Numbered from the stretch's first letter, positions 23,246-36,415 are shown. The stretch is DNA of 64,000 bases from Gyromitra esculenta (GCA_038503075.1 JBCAML010000014.1:1426001-1490000); one strand, 5' to 3'. A program made the numbers and translations. Notes: a model not told the origin generated them from the letters alone.

Positions 23246-26200
23246 ATGGCGTTTCTTTTCGGCAAGAAGAAGGGGGCGCATGGTCATCGAGAAGGAGCAC
23301 CTAATTCGGGTCCAACAACAGCACCAGGAGGACCCTCCAACACAACCCCTTCAAGTTCCCTCAACAACTCTCTAAACAGTCTACAGAACAGCGTTGGCGC
23401 GACCTCAACCACCCAAGATCAACACCGTCCTTCCGGTGCTAGCCCCCCGAATAATTCTTCACCAATGAACTCGGTCCCGAGATCAATGGGTCCGCTGCAA
23501 CAAGGTCCAGGTCAAGAGATAGGGATGAGTAGCCCACAGCAACAACCAGGCTCTGCGCCAGTACAGGTATGGGTTATATTTTTTTTGTTCTCTCCTAACA
23601 TCTTAATACAACGTGTGGAGCTCTCTCCTGAACTCATTGAAGAAACCGCAGGCATCACCATTACAAGTGAATCCCGCCAACTCTGCGCTCTACCCATGGT
23701 CGCAACGTCGATTAACACTCTCATCTTCACACCCGTCGCCGTTCCCACGGTATGGTCACGCCGCGAATGGTGTTGCGGGAAAGGATGGCGATGTCTACAT
23801 CATGGGTGGCTTGATCCGATCACAGACGGTCCGGGGAGATCTGTGGATGATTGAAGGGGGTGGAAGCCAACTCGCGGCATACCCGGTTGTCACAACAAGT
23901 GAGGGTCCGGGTCCGAGGGTCGGACATGCAAGTTTACTTGTCGGGAATGCGTTCATCGGTTCGTGCTCTCACCGTATATATTTTTACTGCAGCAATCGTT
24001 GACGGGGCGTGAGGCAGTCTTTGGTGGCGACACGAAATTGGATCCTGCGGATGTTCTGGACGAGACACTATATCTTCTAAATACATGTTTGCACTCCTTA
24101 TTTTCCTCCAAGTCTCCCCAGAATCTAACCCCCACTAGCTACGCGACAATGGTCTCGCGCAAACCCCCTTGGTCCACGGCCTGCCGGAAGATATGGGCAT
24201 ACTATTAATATCTTAGGCTCAAAGCTATACATTTTCGGAGGACAAGTTGACGGGTTCTTTTTTAATGATCTTGTCGCTTTTGATCTCAACACCCTACAAA
24301 GCGTTGGCTCAAGATGGGAAGTTCTTGTTCCCGCTAAAGAAGGCAGTCCGGATGTCCCCGCGAGCAGAACTAACCACACAGTCGTCACATGGGCAGATAA
24401 ATTATATCTGTACGTCTGGTATCTGCATAGCTACATGGTGGTTGTGGGCTGATTTGGTGAACAGATTTGGTGGTACAAACGGCCTGACCTGGTTTAACGA
24501 TGTTTGGTCGTACGACCCACGGACAAATCAGTGGACTCAGCTAGACTGCATCGGATATATCCCGTCTCCACGGGAAGGCCACGCTGCATCCCTTGTCGGC
24601 GATGTCATGTATATTTTCGGCGGACGCACGTCGGATGGTGATGATTTAGGTGATTTGGCTGCATTCCGGATATCATCGCGGAGGTGGTACACATTCCAAA
24701 ACATGGGACCATCGCCATCAAGGCGGTCAGGTCACAGCATGACGACTTGTGGGCAGAAGATTATAGTTCTCGGTGGAGAACCGAGTGTACCAACGAGGAA
24801 TCAGGAGGAACTGCAGTTGATCTATATCCTAGATACAGCAAAGATTCGGTATCCGAATGATCATCAAAACCCGAGCACGAGCCCAACAGGGAACAACGAA
24901 AATAAAAGATTACAGGGAGCAAGAAGCGGATCTGTAGATGGTCCAGGATCAAACCCGCAGAGAGCCCAACAGAAGAGAGGGGATTCAAATACAAGAGAAA
25001 GTGTAATGGCTGGTTCAGCACAGTCAACTCCCCCAAATGGGTCTACGCCACTGAGCAGTAACAATACTTCTGGTGGAAGTGTAAGTTCTCGTCTTCCCCG
25101 CGCTTCTATGTCTCAAGCACCAGTTGGACCTCCGCCAACTCAACAGGCACCTCCACCGCGCACAAACGGCACTCCACAAGGACAGCGAAGTAGGACCCCC
25201 ACTGGGCCAAAAACCAGAGACGTTATTTCGCCAGTTCAAGAACGAGCTTCACCCGTCACGAACGGAACCAGAACCCCGAATACACAGCGGAAGGTTTCTA
25301 GTGTGGATGTAACCGCCGGCGCAGTCAAGGAGCGATCAAACTCTCGACAACAGGGACCCAACCCTCACCAAGATGGCTCGGACGATAACGGACCTTCAGC
25401 GCCCGTGAACCAGACGAGTAGTACAGTATTGACGCAATCGAAAGGACTCATGAATGGGACAGCACCAAATGGAAGCCCCAAAAGCCCCGAACCACGTGAG
25501 CCACAATCACCGCGGGAGCCAACATTATCGCCTCAGCAAGCAGCACCTGCCGCAGCGAATCGTGTTTCAGCACCGAAGGATAATGCAGCTGATGGGGATA
25601 TGCTGAAGGAGTTTGAGAAATTGAAGCATATGAACGACTGGTATGCATCTGAACTAGCACTGGCAAGACGGGCTGGGTATACAATTCAATCTGGCAACAA
25701 TGCGATCTTAGAAGAGCGAGGAGCAGATTCATTACTGGAAGAAGAGCGGCCGTTCGTAGAGGCTATGTTGATTCTTAAAGGCGAACTTATTAAAGTCCAG
25801 GGCTCTGTAGACGCGCAAGCAGCAATGGCGGCGAAGAAGATCCAGGAGGTTGAGCGACAACGTGATGTAGCAGTGCAGGAAGCTGTTTATGCGAAAGCGA
25901 AGCTAGCGGCATTAGGTGGTTCTACCACTCCTACACCTGGTGATAGGTCTGCGGATATGGCAAACATGGATGCCGAGAAAATGACGGATATGTCTCGGAA
26001 GCTCGCGGCATCACTAGCAGCACAGGCAGAGCTGAGCGCAAAAGTAGAGGTTCTAACTGCCGAGATTGCAGCAGAGCGGAAAGCCCGCCACCTAGCTGAT
26101 GAGACCGCCGGTGTTGCTCAAAGCCGTGTTTCGGAATTGGATGACTTTAGGAATCGCGCTGCATCAGAAATGGAGAGTCTTCGTGCGGAACTACTGGATG

Positions 26201-28035
26201 CAGAGAGAGCATTTAGGGATGAAGCTGCGGCAGGGGCGGATGCAACTGCGGAGGCAAAGCTGTTGAAGATCGATCAAGACGAGCTATCAATGAAACTTGC
26301 GGAGGCGCTGGAGGATAACAGTAACTACCATAGCGCCATGGGCGAAATGAGGAACGCAATGGAGGCGACTGCCAGCAGGACTTCAACACTTGCAAGACAG
26401 TTTGAGGAGGAGAGATTAGTGAAGGAAGGACTTGAAAGGAAACTAGCGCAGGTCAAGAGCGAGTATGAGGAGAAGGTGGCGGATCTTGAAAGCACAAATA
26501 GTAGACTACGAGATGTAGAGGAGCTCATGGAGAAGTACGCCGAGGAGGCGCGATCAGCTAACGCGGCTATGGCAATGGGATTGCAGAAGGTTGCAGACAG
26601 AGAAATCATGAGTAATTCCGGACTTACAGATGAGAGAGTCAAGGCTCTCCAGGAGCAGGTCGAGTCTGCTAAGTCGCTGCTTAAGAAGAGTACAGATCAA
26701 GCCGACGAGACAGGGGAGAAGCTTGCGCAGGCCATGCAGAGGGTTGCTGGATTGGAGTTCCAGCAGGGGCAGGCCAGCAAGGATGCCATCGCCCTCAGGA
26801 GACGAATGGCAGAGGCGCTAGATGAAGTACGAAAGTTGAAACAGGAAAATGCAGAGACGCAGGCGAGATTGGTTGACAAGCAACTGGAGGCTGATGCTAT
26901 TTCGACAAAGCACACGGCGCTCAAGGAGATTCTGGCCGAGAGGTCAAGTCAAGTTGGTTTCGATAAACGGAGATCAACGGTTCTTCAATCCCCCAGCCCT
27001 CAATCTGGATCAGCAACCCCCGAGCAGAATCGTCTTCGCGAACTAGAACATAAGCTTGAAGATAGCCTACGTGCCCATCGCGAGACGAAGTCAACGGCGG
27101 AGATGCAAGCACAGGAGGTCGAGAAACACTTTCGCGAGAAACTCGAACAACTCGAAAACGACTACCAGTCTGCTGTTCACTATGTCAAGGGTACCGAAAA
27201 GCTGCTGAAACGGATGAAAGACGAGCTCGCCAAGAACAAGACCCAAAACGCACGTCTAGTCCTCGAACTCGAGGAAGCTCACCGAAAGACGAGTGAGCAA
27301 TCTCGACAAGGAAATAGGAGCGAGCTTGGCGGCGAATGGGAACATGAGCGAGAATTGCTCAATAAGGAGATCGACGACCTTCGCACTAAGGTCCGGGAGT
27401 CGGCTACTGCTCTCGATAAGCAGATTCGCGAGACAAAGTCTCAGCTCGACTCACTTCGAGAAGAGCGTGATCAGTTCAAGCTCAGTCACAACCAAATGCA
27501 ACTACAGCTCATGGATATTTCTCAGCAACTCAGCGAGACAAGGCTCCAGGTCGAAAGACTGGAGAACGAAAACTCCCTCCTCGAACGACGAGCCCACGAT
27601 GCAGAGGAGCGTGTCTCATTCCTTCTCGACCGTGTTGAAGATTCCGTTGATGCGTACCGCCGTAGCACTATTCGCGATGGCGCCAATGGCATGAATGGGG
27701 AACCACAATCCGCACACAGCAGTTATTATGGCGGCGCCCCGGATCAGCGTAACAGCGTTGCACTAGACTCTTTAGCGACTGAGCTTGACGCATTGAGGAC
27801 ACACTGGGAGAACACAAATAAAAACTACCGACTCAGCAGCACGTTCGACTTTGAGAAAACCCCAACTAGCACTGAGGGTGGAGAGCTAAGCAGCAGTCTT
27901 GCACAGTGGCGACAGAAGCTACACCAAGAGGAGGCGGAAGCAGCGATGAGGAGTGATAGCAGGGAGGACAGCAGGAGCCCTGTAGGGAGACAACCGGGGC
28001 AGGGAATGCAGCCATTGGCAGGAGGAGTGATATAA
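23246..28035 (+). CDS. tea1: Tea1/KelA-type kelch-repeat coiled-coil polarity protein
   Basis: Five exons: 23246..23566, 23652..23958, 24018..24086, 24139..24409 and 24465..28035, giving 1512 residues. After a low-complexity Ser/Pro/Gln leader, residues of about 120-450 hold six kelch-type blades (RYGHAANGV...DVYIMGG; RVGHASLLVGNAFIVFGGD; RYGHTINILGSKLYIFGG; NHTVVTWADKLYLFGG; REGHAASLVGDVMYIFGG; RSGHSMTTCGQKIIVLGG). A disordered Ser/Pro/Thr region runs to about 700. A very long coiled coil fills roughly 700-1380, followed by a tail. This is the architecture of fission-yeast Tea1 and Aspergillus KelA (TeaA pathway), which ride microtubule plus ends to the cell tip and mark polarity sites for formin and exocytosis machinery. 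All four introns (52-85 nt) interrupt the kelch half and joining them restores complete blades. Confidence 0.93.
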
Positions 28036-30070
28036 GTAATGAATTTTTCTTTTCGTTTTTGTTTTAACTTGATGAATATTATATTCACTGGCTGGATAAT
28101 GTATGTGATGGAGGGTTTTCTTAAGCTGCTTCTATGGTTTTTTTTTGTCTTTTGGCTTGCTGGGCTATATATCACTGGGAATAGTTTGGTTTTTTTTTTG
28201 TTTGTTGGTGCTGAGAGGAGATTCATTTCCGTTTTTTTATATCCGAGTTACTACTACGATACTATTACCTCTTTTTTTCACTCTTCTTCCTAACATTCTT
28301 CGGCCACTTCTCCACTATCCAAGCACCTCTCTTTCCGATCCCGCTAACACATTCACCTCTACTTATTTTTTGGTTCTATTCTTTATTTTCTTCTACCTTC
28401 TATAAGCTGCATGCTGCGCTTCTTTGTTTAAATTATACTCCTTAATCTCTGCGAGATCAACAAACAAACATAAAACAACATACTATCATCCCATTCTGGT
28501 CTATACAATTTTCAATTTGTCCCGAGCTAAGTTCAGCCTTTTATTTAGTTGCGTGTGATATTCCATGTCTTTTTGTCTTTGATTAGGTTATAAGATCGTG
28601 ACTTTTTCTATCTTTTTCTCCCGTAGTGGGGTAGGGGGAAATGAGTGAGATTTTTTCTTCTAGTTACCTGTAACTGGGCGCAAGTTATTGTAGATACGTA
28701 AGAGATAAGAAAACCGGCTTTCGAGGGAAGAGTGCAAGAAAGGGTAAAAGGAATACATGGTTGGCTGGCCTCGTGGTCTTTGTTTTTGTGGGTATTTGAT
28801 GTAATTTTATGCAACCGAACTCGATTCTAGAAACAATTTTTTGAAGATTTAATTTTGTAATATCAAGAATTGGATCAGTTTAATTTGAGAGATGGTTTGT
28901 GATTGGGGTGCCGGGTAAAAATTGGCGGGTGATTGGTTGTAATGTCAGGCTATTGGTCTAAGAGGGGTGTGAGGAAGAGGAGTGCAAGGTTCTTTCAGAA
29001 TAATGGGGGCTTCAGCTTCAGTGCTACATGTATATATATTCGAGCTAAAAGATACGAAAATATCCCGACTTTTCACGTCGTTCACCCCTCTCTCGGCAGC
29101 AGTATAGGGATCTCCAACCGCTTTCCAGTTTCACGATAGGCAGCAGCCATTTCAAACGCTGTGTCTACTTGCTAAGATGGAGGGACTCTTTTTTTCCCGG
29201 GGAATTTGTTCTGGTAGGTGGGAAACAATACTTCCAGGAGAATGGTGAGGCTCGAGTCTGTCAACGGTAAAAGACCATCTGCTTTAATTGAAGATGCTGT
29301 GCCGTCTGATAGCTGCCATCGCCGCCATTGAGGCTCCTAGACGTTCTGTGCAGGTTTTGATAATACTGGTTTGCAAACTTAAAAATGACAGTTCGAATCC
29401 AAATAAGGATGCAGAAGTTACTGACACTGCATACGACCTTTCTCGCGGCTAGTGATAGATTTCGACGGTCTTCAGCTTTGATTAAGTTGTAGTTAGAGGT
29501 ATCCTCTTTTGATTTGAGGAGGGGGGTTCGTGGTGATTCGATGGAGTTTTACATTACAAGGCTCCTAGAATTCACAGGTTCGTGGGGCTGCTTATCATTG
29601 AATAAGGGAGAAATAGTTTCTTGTGGGGAACTCTCGATCACACAGAATCACTCGGTTGATCGACAAGAAACATTGGGGTCAGGGTATCTAATCAACCAAC
29701 AGCTTCAGGGATCTCTGCTTGGCGTAATTATGAATCCCATCAAGTAAGCTGGCTTTTTGGTTTAAAATATTTGCAATCAGAGAAGTACTCAGATTTCTGC
29801 GTTTTTAGCACTTGCTACTGCTCGATTATCCCACGGGTTGTTTTGTACCACGCCATCACCAAGCTCGTCATCGGGTGTCTTGGCAGGACAAATCTTGGAA
29901 CTTTCTGAATTTCCCGGAAAGCAAAACTAACAGCTGTCCTGTGCCGTGTCTTTCTTCCATCTTCTGGGTCTAGTCTCAACGTCTTTCTCCCCCCCTCCTC
30001 CTCCGTGACAACTCTTTTTTTCTTCCCCATCTTCCCATCACCTCCATTGTCAGGGTGAGCAGACGACAAG
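28036..30070. other. Intergenic, no gene seen
   Basis: T-rich sequence to about 28450 is probably the 3' UTR of the kelch gene. The rest has no supported coding frame. A B-box-like AGTTCGAATCC near 29390 lacks a matching A box. Confidence 0.5.
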
Positions 30071-31726
30071 ATGTATATCCGACAATCACACCTCCGAAAC
30101 TTGAAGGAGTACAAGTACTCTGGTGTAGACCATTCGCTGGTCTCACGATACATTCTGAAGCCGTTTTACACAAATGTTTTCATACACGTGTTCCCATTAT
30201 CGATGGCGTATGCTTTTCCCCCGCTGTGTCTCTGCTTGTATTTCGCTAACATTAGTCTGTCATGAAGACCGAATCTTGTATCTTATCCCCACCGCTCGCT
30301 CGTCCTTTGCTGAGATGGTGCTAATGGGCTTTATGGACGGATAGATTACGCTCTCGGGATTTTCTTTCGTGATCGTTAACCTCCTTACACTCCTATGGTA
30401 CAATCCAACGTTGGACCAGGATTGTCCAGGATGGGTGTATCTGAGTTGGGCTATTGGGTTGTTCCTATACCAAACCTTTGACGCGTGTGATGGGACTCAG
30501 GCAAGGCGAACTAGGCAAAGTGGCCCATTGGGGGAGTTGTTTGATCATGGTACGTGTTGTGATTTAATGATGTCGGCCACGTTTTATTTGTGTAGGGTGT
30601 TCCGATAAGGGCTCTCGCTAACGTGATGACTATTTAGGTGTTGACGCGATGAACACAACCCTTGAGGTCGTCATCTTTGCCGGTGCAACCAACCTTGGTC
30701 AATCCTGGTGGACGCTACTTACTTTGTTCGCGTCTCTGTGTGCATTCTATCTTACTACATGGGAGGAATACCACACCGGGACGTTGTATCTTGGCATCGT
30801 TTCTGGCCCCGTGGAGGGTGTGTTGACGCTTTGTGCAATCTACGCGCTTACCGCTATTACTGGTGGTAGCTTTTGGCAGAAACCAATGTTGGAGACCCTC
30901 GGACTGCCAAGGCCTAGCTTTTTTCCAGAGTTTTTGAGGGATATGCCATTTAATCATTGGTATTTGGTCTATGGTGCTATTATCCTGACTTTCAATATCT
31001 TCCAAAGGTAAGAATTATTTTCTGGTTTCTTACTATTATAAACATACTATATGAGCGGAGGATTATACCATTTTTAACCCCGAGATCTCTTCGATGAAGA
31101 TCAAAAAAGCAACAACATACTCTAATTTTTTCATGACGCTTCCACATTTAGACCTCTTGCTATACTTTTTTTTCGGATCTGTGTAGTTATTTAATGCTAA
31201 CTCGTTTCTTCAACTAAATAGTTCTCAGAACGTCATTCACGCCCGCCGCGCCAAGGGTCTCACCGTTTTCCCCGCCCTTGCTGGATTGGCTCCATTCTTC
31301 TTGACCTGGCTCACTATACCCGTTTGGTGCTACTTGCGCCCTGAGATTCTCCAAGAACATATCCTCCCGTTCATGTTCTTTATCGGTGCTTCATTTGCGT
31401 ACCAAGTCGGTCTTATTATCGTTGCTCACCTGACTAAGAGCCCCTACCCATACCTTAACATCCTTTCTCTTCCTATCCTTGCAGGGACTCTCGATGCATT
31501 GGGTCCGTTCTTTCAGGAAAAATTCGGCGTTGGATGGCCGAGTGCTCTTGGAAGTGGACAGCTCACGGTTGCGTATGTTTTTGGGTGCCTCGGATTGAGC
31601 ATTGGCGTGTATGGGAGCTTCGTCGTCGATGTCATCACGAACATTTGCGAGTTCCTTGATATTTGGTGCTTGACGATTAAGCATCCTTGGGACCATAGAG
31701 AGGAGAAGCCATTGAAGGCACATTAG
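30071..31726 (+). CDS. Choline/ethanolaminephosphotransferase (CDP-alcohol phosphatidyltransferase)
   Basis: Five exons: 30071..30207, 30268..30277 (10 nt), 30345..30549, 30638..31007 and 31222..31726, giving 408 residues. The N-terminus (YIRQSHLRNLKEYKYSGVDH) and SMAPNLITLSGF block are diagnostic of the Cpt1/Ept1 family. The catalytic CDP-alcohol motif D-G-x2-A-R-x8-G-x3-D-x3-D is complete at residues 98-120 (DGTQARR ... G ... D ... D). Multiple hydrophobic segments predict an ER or Golgi membrane protein performing the last Kennedy-pathway step: transfer of phosphocholine or phosphoethanolamine from the CDP-alcohol to diacylglycerol. Sequence alone does not say which head group is preferred. 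The 10-nt exon encodes part of the invariant A-P-N-L; skipping it would break frame. Introns are 60, 67, 88 and 214 nt. Confidence 0.92.
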
Positions 31727-33478
31727 ATGGGTGAAGGCATGGGGTGATATGATATTACGTGATATGAGGCGGCATGAAGTAACTTTTCTTTTTTGGTCCT
31801 TTTATGGTTGCGTATACAGCTGGAGTAGTTGATTGGAGTTCTGTCTCTTTTGGGAGGTTATGATAACGAGGTGATGATATCAGTTACAATATTTAAGGTT
31901 GGCCAGATTGTTGTGTTGGATGGGTTGTAGTGTTTTAATCAAACCTAGTGTGTGGTTTTGCTGGAGCTGGATAGGGATCTCGTACTTTAGGGTTAGAAAT
32001 ATTACTATCTTAACTCATCTGTTTTGGAGGTACTTGCCAATGAATCGAGGATGGGTATTGTTCTTGACCTGAGACTCGTCCACCAATTATCACACATCAT
32101 GGGCTGCCGTGTCATATTGGGAATACTGAATATATTCGTATATCTACACATTCACTACAATTCTGAAAAGAACCAGAGCTCGAAGGGCATGAGTGAACGA
32201 TACATGCTGAAAAGAGGAATGAGTAGGCCCATGTTCCTTTGGTTGGTTACCACAGTCTTGGGCTTGCCGTGAGTTATTTCTTTCTGAGCGACGTGCTGAG
32301 TAGAATCCCCTCGTAAACAGAACTAGCAGGCGAAGTCTAATCTCAACCTTAGGGTAAAGTTTATATTAGTGTTTTTTACAATTTTAGTCTCGCTCTTATG
32401 TGGAGATTGATTAGTAAACGTATATTGCATGCGTCTTTCGAAACCTTGATAGCGGATGTTGTGTAGGTGCAGAGGGCGAACGGGATACTGCGTAGAGTGG
32501 TGTACCTAACCGTAGAGGCTGGAGTATGTAGACTGATCTGGCGGTCTTGTAAACATGACTGATACTGCACTCCTGTCTTGCGTCAGATCTTGGCGATGTG
32601 AGGGTAGTACTACATGTAAATATTACTACACGTACCCACACTGCGAGGCTTCATACACTGGTCCAGGCGCCAAGTACTGAAGATCGTGATGCACAAGGCA
32701 AATCAAGCTCAGAAAGAGGGTTTATTGTATGTATGAAGCATGAAGAGCTATGAAGAGAGCTTGGAGGCTATATAAATGGCCTTTAAGTGTGCTATGAAGT
32801 ACTGTCCCGTGACACGCATAGTTTTGTTCTCGGAGATTCACAGAAAGTCACTCGTATGTCTGTTACTTGCTTTGGCCTGTACCAGTAACGTGTTTCTTTT
32901 TAAGGGTTGGCTGTAAGATTTATTATAGGGGATTATTACGAGGAGAGTAAATTTCCTTAATGTACATGTGGTTCTCAAACTCTGCAAGAGTACTAGTAAA
33001 AGGTGGAACATGGCTTGTCTGTTTACCTACATGTAGGTAGGCCTACAGAAAAGCCCCGGCAAATAAGTGCTATCTTCAAAGTTCCATAGAGAGATTATTT
33101 AAATCTTGCACAGTATATTCCTGTAACTTGAGCCCTTCAAGATATTTTGAGTCCTGTATTATGGCGGGGTTTTGTGTGACTAGTGGACCTGTAGGTCATG
33201 TTTTATGTTTCGTCCACGACCGTTACACGAAGCAGACCTCCAGTAAGATGTGTGATCGAGAACCAGCATATCAACAAGAGACAAGTATGGCACTCGCAAA
33301 ATATACTTCTCAGTTCTTACTCGATTATTACATATTGGAGAATCTATTATTGGTCTTCAGAGTGAAGTAATCCTTAGGATATCTGCCATTGGCTATGTAT
33401 GCTGATTCCTTTACCGAATAATTCTAGTTAGTCGATGAACCGAAGCTCGACCCACACAACTAGCATCTAATTCGCCCC
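31727..33478. other. Intergenic, no gene seen
   Basis: No supported coding region. Short frames at 32024-32272 and 33128-33370 have no resemblance to known proteins. Confidence 0.5.
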
Positions 33479-34419
33479 TCCGGCTCTGCAGTTCTAGGAC
33501 AACTCCTGATTCCACTAGATGGAACAGAAGTCAGTGGCTTTCTCCATGGGGAGCTCGCCCCTAAGCAGCTTAACGAGATGTATGGGATACTATGGCTCGT
33601 ATCGAGTAAATACAATACTAGTCCCCTACACCACCAAGCCGTTAGAGCCCGCACTATTATCATTACCGAAAGACCAGACCTCCATCTTGTTTGGCACCGC
33701 AACCAAATCCCCATCAAGCCCATTGCGCGATGTCTCCTAAACTACGCTTTTTTCCCGAACCTTTGTGTCCAGCACCCCCGTTAATCAGGGTCTCCAACTA
33801 GCCGCGGATGGGTTTTTATGCACGTACACTAAACTGATAATCCAAGAGTCGGATTTCAAATTAGCAAAGAAATTAGAGCTGATACTAGACGAGGCCACAA
33901 TAACCTAGTCCAGCTGGTGCACCTTCATCCGCGGATTCCAACACCTACATACAAGATTCGCACGTAACCAAGCGCTACCACTACGGCGAGCTCCGTCTCA
34001 TGAGACTCAACTGCTACTGTCGCGTCCTATTGTACAGGTGGGCGTATCTCGACACGCATATGCACTACGGGTCCTACTTTAGTCGATTCCTCTTGCTGTT
34101 TCTGTTCGTGTTTGGTAGTGTAGCGCTGGTGTTGACGGCCATGCAGGTTATTCTCGCGAGGGGGGATATTTCGTATATTGAGGATGCGTATGGGGTTTTC
34201 GTATTTTACGGTTTGGATGGTGGTTGCTGGGGTGGGGGTTTTTTTTTTCCGAGTTTGTGTGTGTGTTTCAAAGTTAGCGAGCTTGTGTATGCTGTTACTC
34301 ATGGGCAGCGGCCAAGGGGCGTGGTGATTGTCTTTGGGGTATGGGGACAGGGCGATGTGGGGGGGATTTCGTATGGCTTGTTGCATTGGGTTGAGTTAAT
34401 GGGTTTACTTCTTGGTTAG
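33479..34419 (+). pseudogene. Decayed DUF6601 membrane protein gene
   Basis: Pieces of one protein family occur in the right order but in different frames and with stops. Frame 1 (to 33784) includes SPLHHQAVRARTIIITE and LHLVWHRNQIPIKPIARCLL. Next comes FLCTYTKLIIQESDFKLAKK, ending in a TAG near 33907. After a further frame change come RYHYGELRLMRLN and the membrane part (SVALVLTAMQVILARG). This order matches fungal DUF6601 proteins, predicted two-helix membrane proteins of unknown function. The ancestral N-terminus is missing, and the second membrane segment has degenerated into G/V-rich sequence. At least one frameshift and one stop argue for a relic. Splicing could in theory bypass some breaks, but no good donor/acceptor pairs sit at them. 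Confidence 0.72.
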
Positions 34420-35555
34420 TCGAGTATCTTGGGTTCTTGGAGTTTTATTTATATTATATATGGGACAATTGATGATACCTGGCAAAGCAGTAATATTGCA
34501 TGCTGAGGACCATGTGCATCACTGGGGATCACTCGGCATATAGCTTCCGTCTTGGTTCTAAGGCCATTCATTAATACCAAGGATAGCTATCGGCCTCTGT
34601 CAAGATCCAATGCGAGATTTAATGTTTGGGTATTAGAAGTAGGGCTGCTTTGTTTATCGAATGCTCTCTAGTAGTGCAATAGGCCAGCAACGGACTGCAT
34701 CAACTTCTGATGTAAGCTACCTGCGACTAGACAACTACGGTGGTGACCGTAGTAAGCTTGGCATAGGAGGGCTGCCGTGTATATGTGCACTCCTACTAAT
34801 CGAGTACTCTATGTATATGTCCGTTTAGTGAACAAATTGTTTCTTAAATGCCGAATCTCAGAGCCAACTACCGGCTAAGTAGAGGTGGTATTTGGAGTTA
34901 AACCCAATCCAGCACTAACCCTAGGCACAGCCCTACTGTTTTGGAACTAAGGTTAAGGTTTTTCCAGCTCTCCAGTCCCTGCCCCGGGACCTGGGCCTGG
35001 CCTTCGGGGCAGAATACAGTAGAGACCTTTCCCCTACAATCGTCTATCCCGAAATACCACGCAGCCGCGTAATCAGCCAGGTCTGCTTGGGGCCTATAAA
35101 GTGATTCTGCCCGCTCAGGAAATTGATAATTTAAGGGCATGTAGAGCATAACGCTGGGCATTCGAGACCCGTTCGCCTTGCGTGCGTGGCTTCGTCACAG
35201 CGCGCCGGGAGCTGTGCCCCGTGTGTCGTCATGCGGCTCTGGCCGAGTCACGTTCCGGGTCGTGGCGCGACTGCGCGTGTCTGTCGGTGGGCTGGGACAG
35301 GGGATTTGCTCTGCGCTGCCTTCCGCGGAACGAGACACCGCCGAGAACCGAGACGAGGAGTCGCGCGAGCTGACTCGGTCGCAGTCTTCTGGAAGCGTCG
35401 TTTGCTCTACTCTACCTTAAATCCTCGACATCCCGCCAGTACTCGTGTTATCCGAAACTGCACTTGCCTCTCGCTTCTTCTCTCGTTCTCCTTATTACGT
35501 CCCTGCTCCCCCTCCCTTCCTTCAGGTGATCTGCTACAGTGCTCTGTAGACTACA
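34420..35555. other. Intergenic, no gene seen
   Basis: Spacer between the DUF6601 relic and the PIS1 leader. GC-rich frames at 35178-35420 overlap in all phases on the plus strand and are not coding-like. Confidence 0.5.
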
Positions 35556-35625
35556 TCTCCTCATCCTCATCCTCGTCCTCGTCCTCGTCCTCATCCTCAA
35601 TCCTCAATCCTCATCCTCAACTCTC
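35556..35625. repeat. TCATCC/TCGTCC-type microsatellite in the PIS1 leader
   Basis: About 70 bp of imperfect TCATCC/TCGTCC/TCAATCC units ends four bases before the PIS1 start codon, so it is transcribed as a pyrimidine-rich 5' UTR. Confidence 0.85.
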
Positions 35626-35628
35626 ATC

Positions 35629-36415
35629 ATGGCTCCCCCTAGCAGCGTCGCTCCGAAAAAGGAAAACATCTTCTTGTTTATCCCCAACTTGATCGGTCAG
35701 CCCATTCCTATCTCTCCATCAGCCACCCTAGCTAACCCATCCCACAGGCTACTCCCGTGTAATCCTCGCTGGTGCCTCCCTCTACTTCATGTCATACCAC
35801 CCCCACTACTGCACCCTTCTCTACGGAATCTCCTGTCTCCTCGACGCTCTAGACGGATATGCGGCACGACGCTTCAACCAAGCGACCAAATTTGGTGCTG
35901 TCCTTGATATGGTGACAGACCGCTGCACGACTGCGTGTCTGCTATGTTTTCTGAGCAGCACTTATACAAAGTGGGCTATCCTGTTCCAAGGGCTGATCAG
36001 TCTGGATTTGGCGAGTCACTATATGCATATGTATGCAAGTCTGGACCGGGGCGCAACGAGCCATAAGAAAGTTGAGAAGAAGAGGAGTCGGATCTTGAAT
36101 CTTTATTATTCGAATAACGTATGCTCCCATTCTATTATTGGTTTTCTGGGATGTATGCTGATTGGTGGCTAGGCGGTTCTTTTTACTTTCTGTGCTGCGA
36201 ATGAGGTCTTCTTCCTCGCTATGTATTTGCTCTCTTTCCCGCAGTTCCAGGAGACTAGCAGCTGGCCGTGGGTTGTTGCTGCTATCACTTTCCCGGTCTG
36301 TGCCGCGAAGCAATGGATCAATGTTGTGCAGATGGTGAAGGCTGCCGTATCGTTGGGCGAAGCGGATCTCGAGAATAGGGCGAAGGCAGCGAAGGTGGCT
36401 AAGAAGCTGAATTAG
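35629..36415 (+). CDS. PIS1: Phosphatidylinositol synthase
   Basis: Three exons, 35629..35695, 35748..36118 and 36173..36415, give 226 residues, the usual Pis1 length. The protein starts MAPPSSVAPKKENIFLFIPN and continues LIGYSRVILAGASLYFMSYH. The CDP-alcohol phosphotransferase motif is complete at residues 58-80 (D58-G59, A62-R63, G72, D76, D80). YYSNNAVLFTFCAANEVFF and the basic C-terminal tail (ENRAKAAKVAKKLN) are typical of eukaryotic PI synthase. It condenses CDP-diacylglycerol with myo-inositol in the ER, an essential step that feeds phosphoinositides and sphingolipid synthesis. Introns of 52 and 54 nt are at conserved-looking positions. It lies 3.9 kb downstream of another CDP-alcohol transferase in the same orientation. 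Confidence 0.95.

Noticed and set aside
35178..35692. 168-codon frame overlapping the PIS1 leader
   Set aside because: It runs through the TCATCC microsatellite in another phase (poly-Ser) and overlaps two other plus-strand frames; PIS1 itself explains the coding signal.
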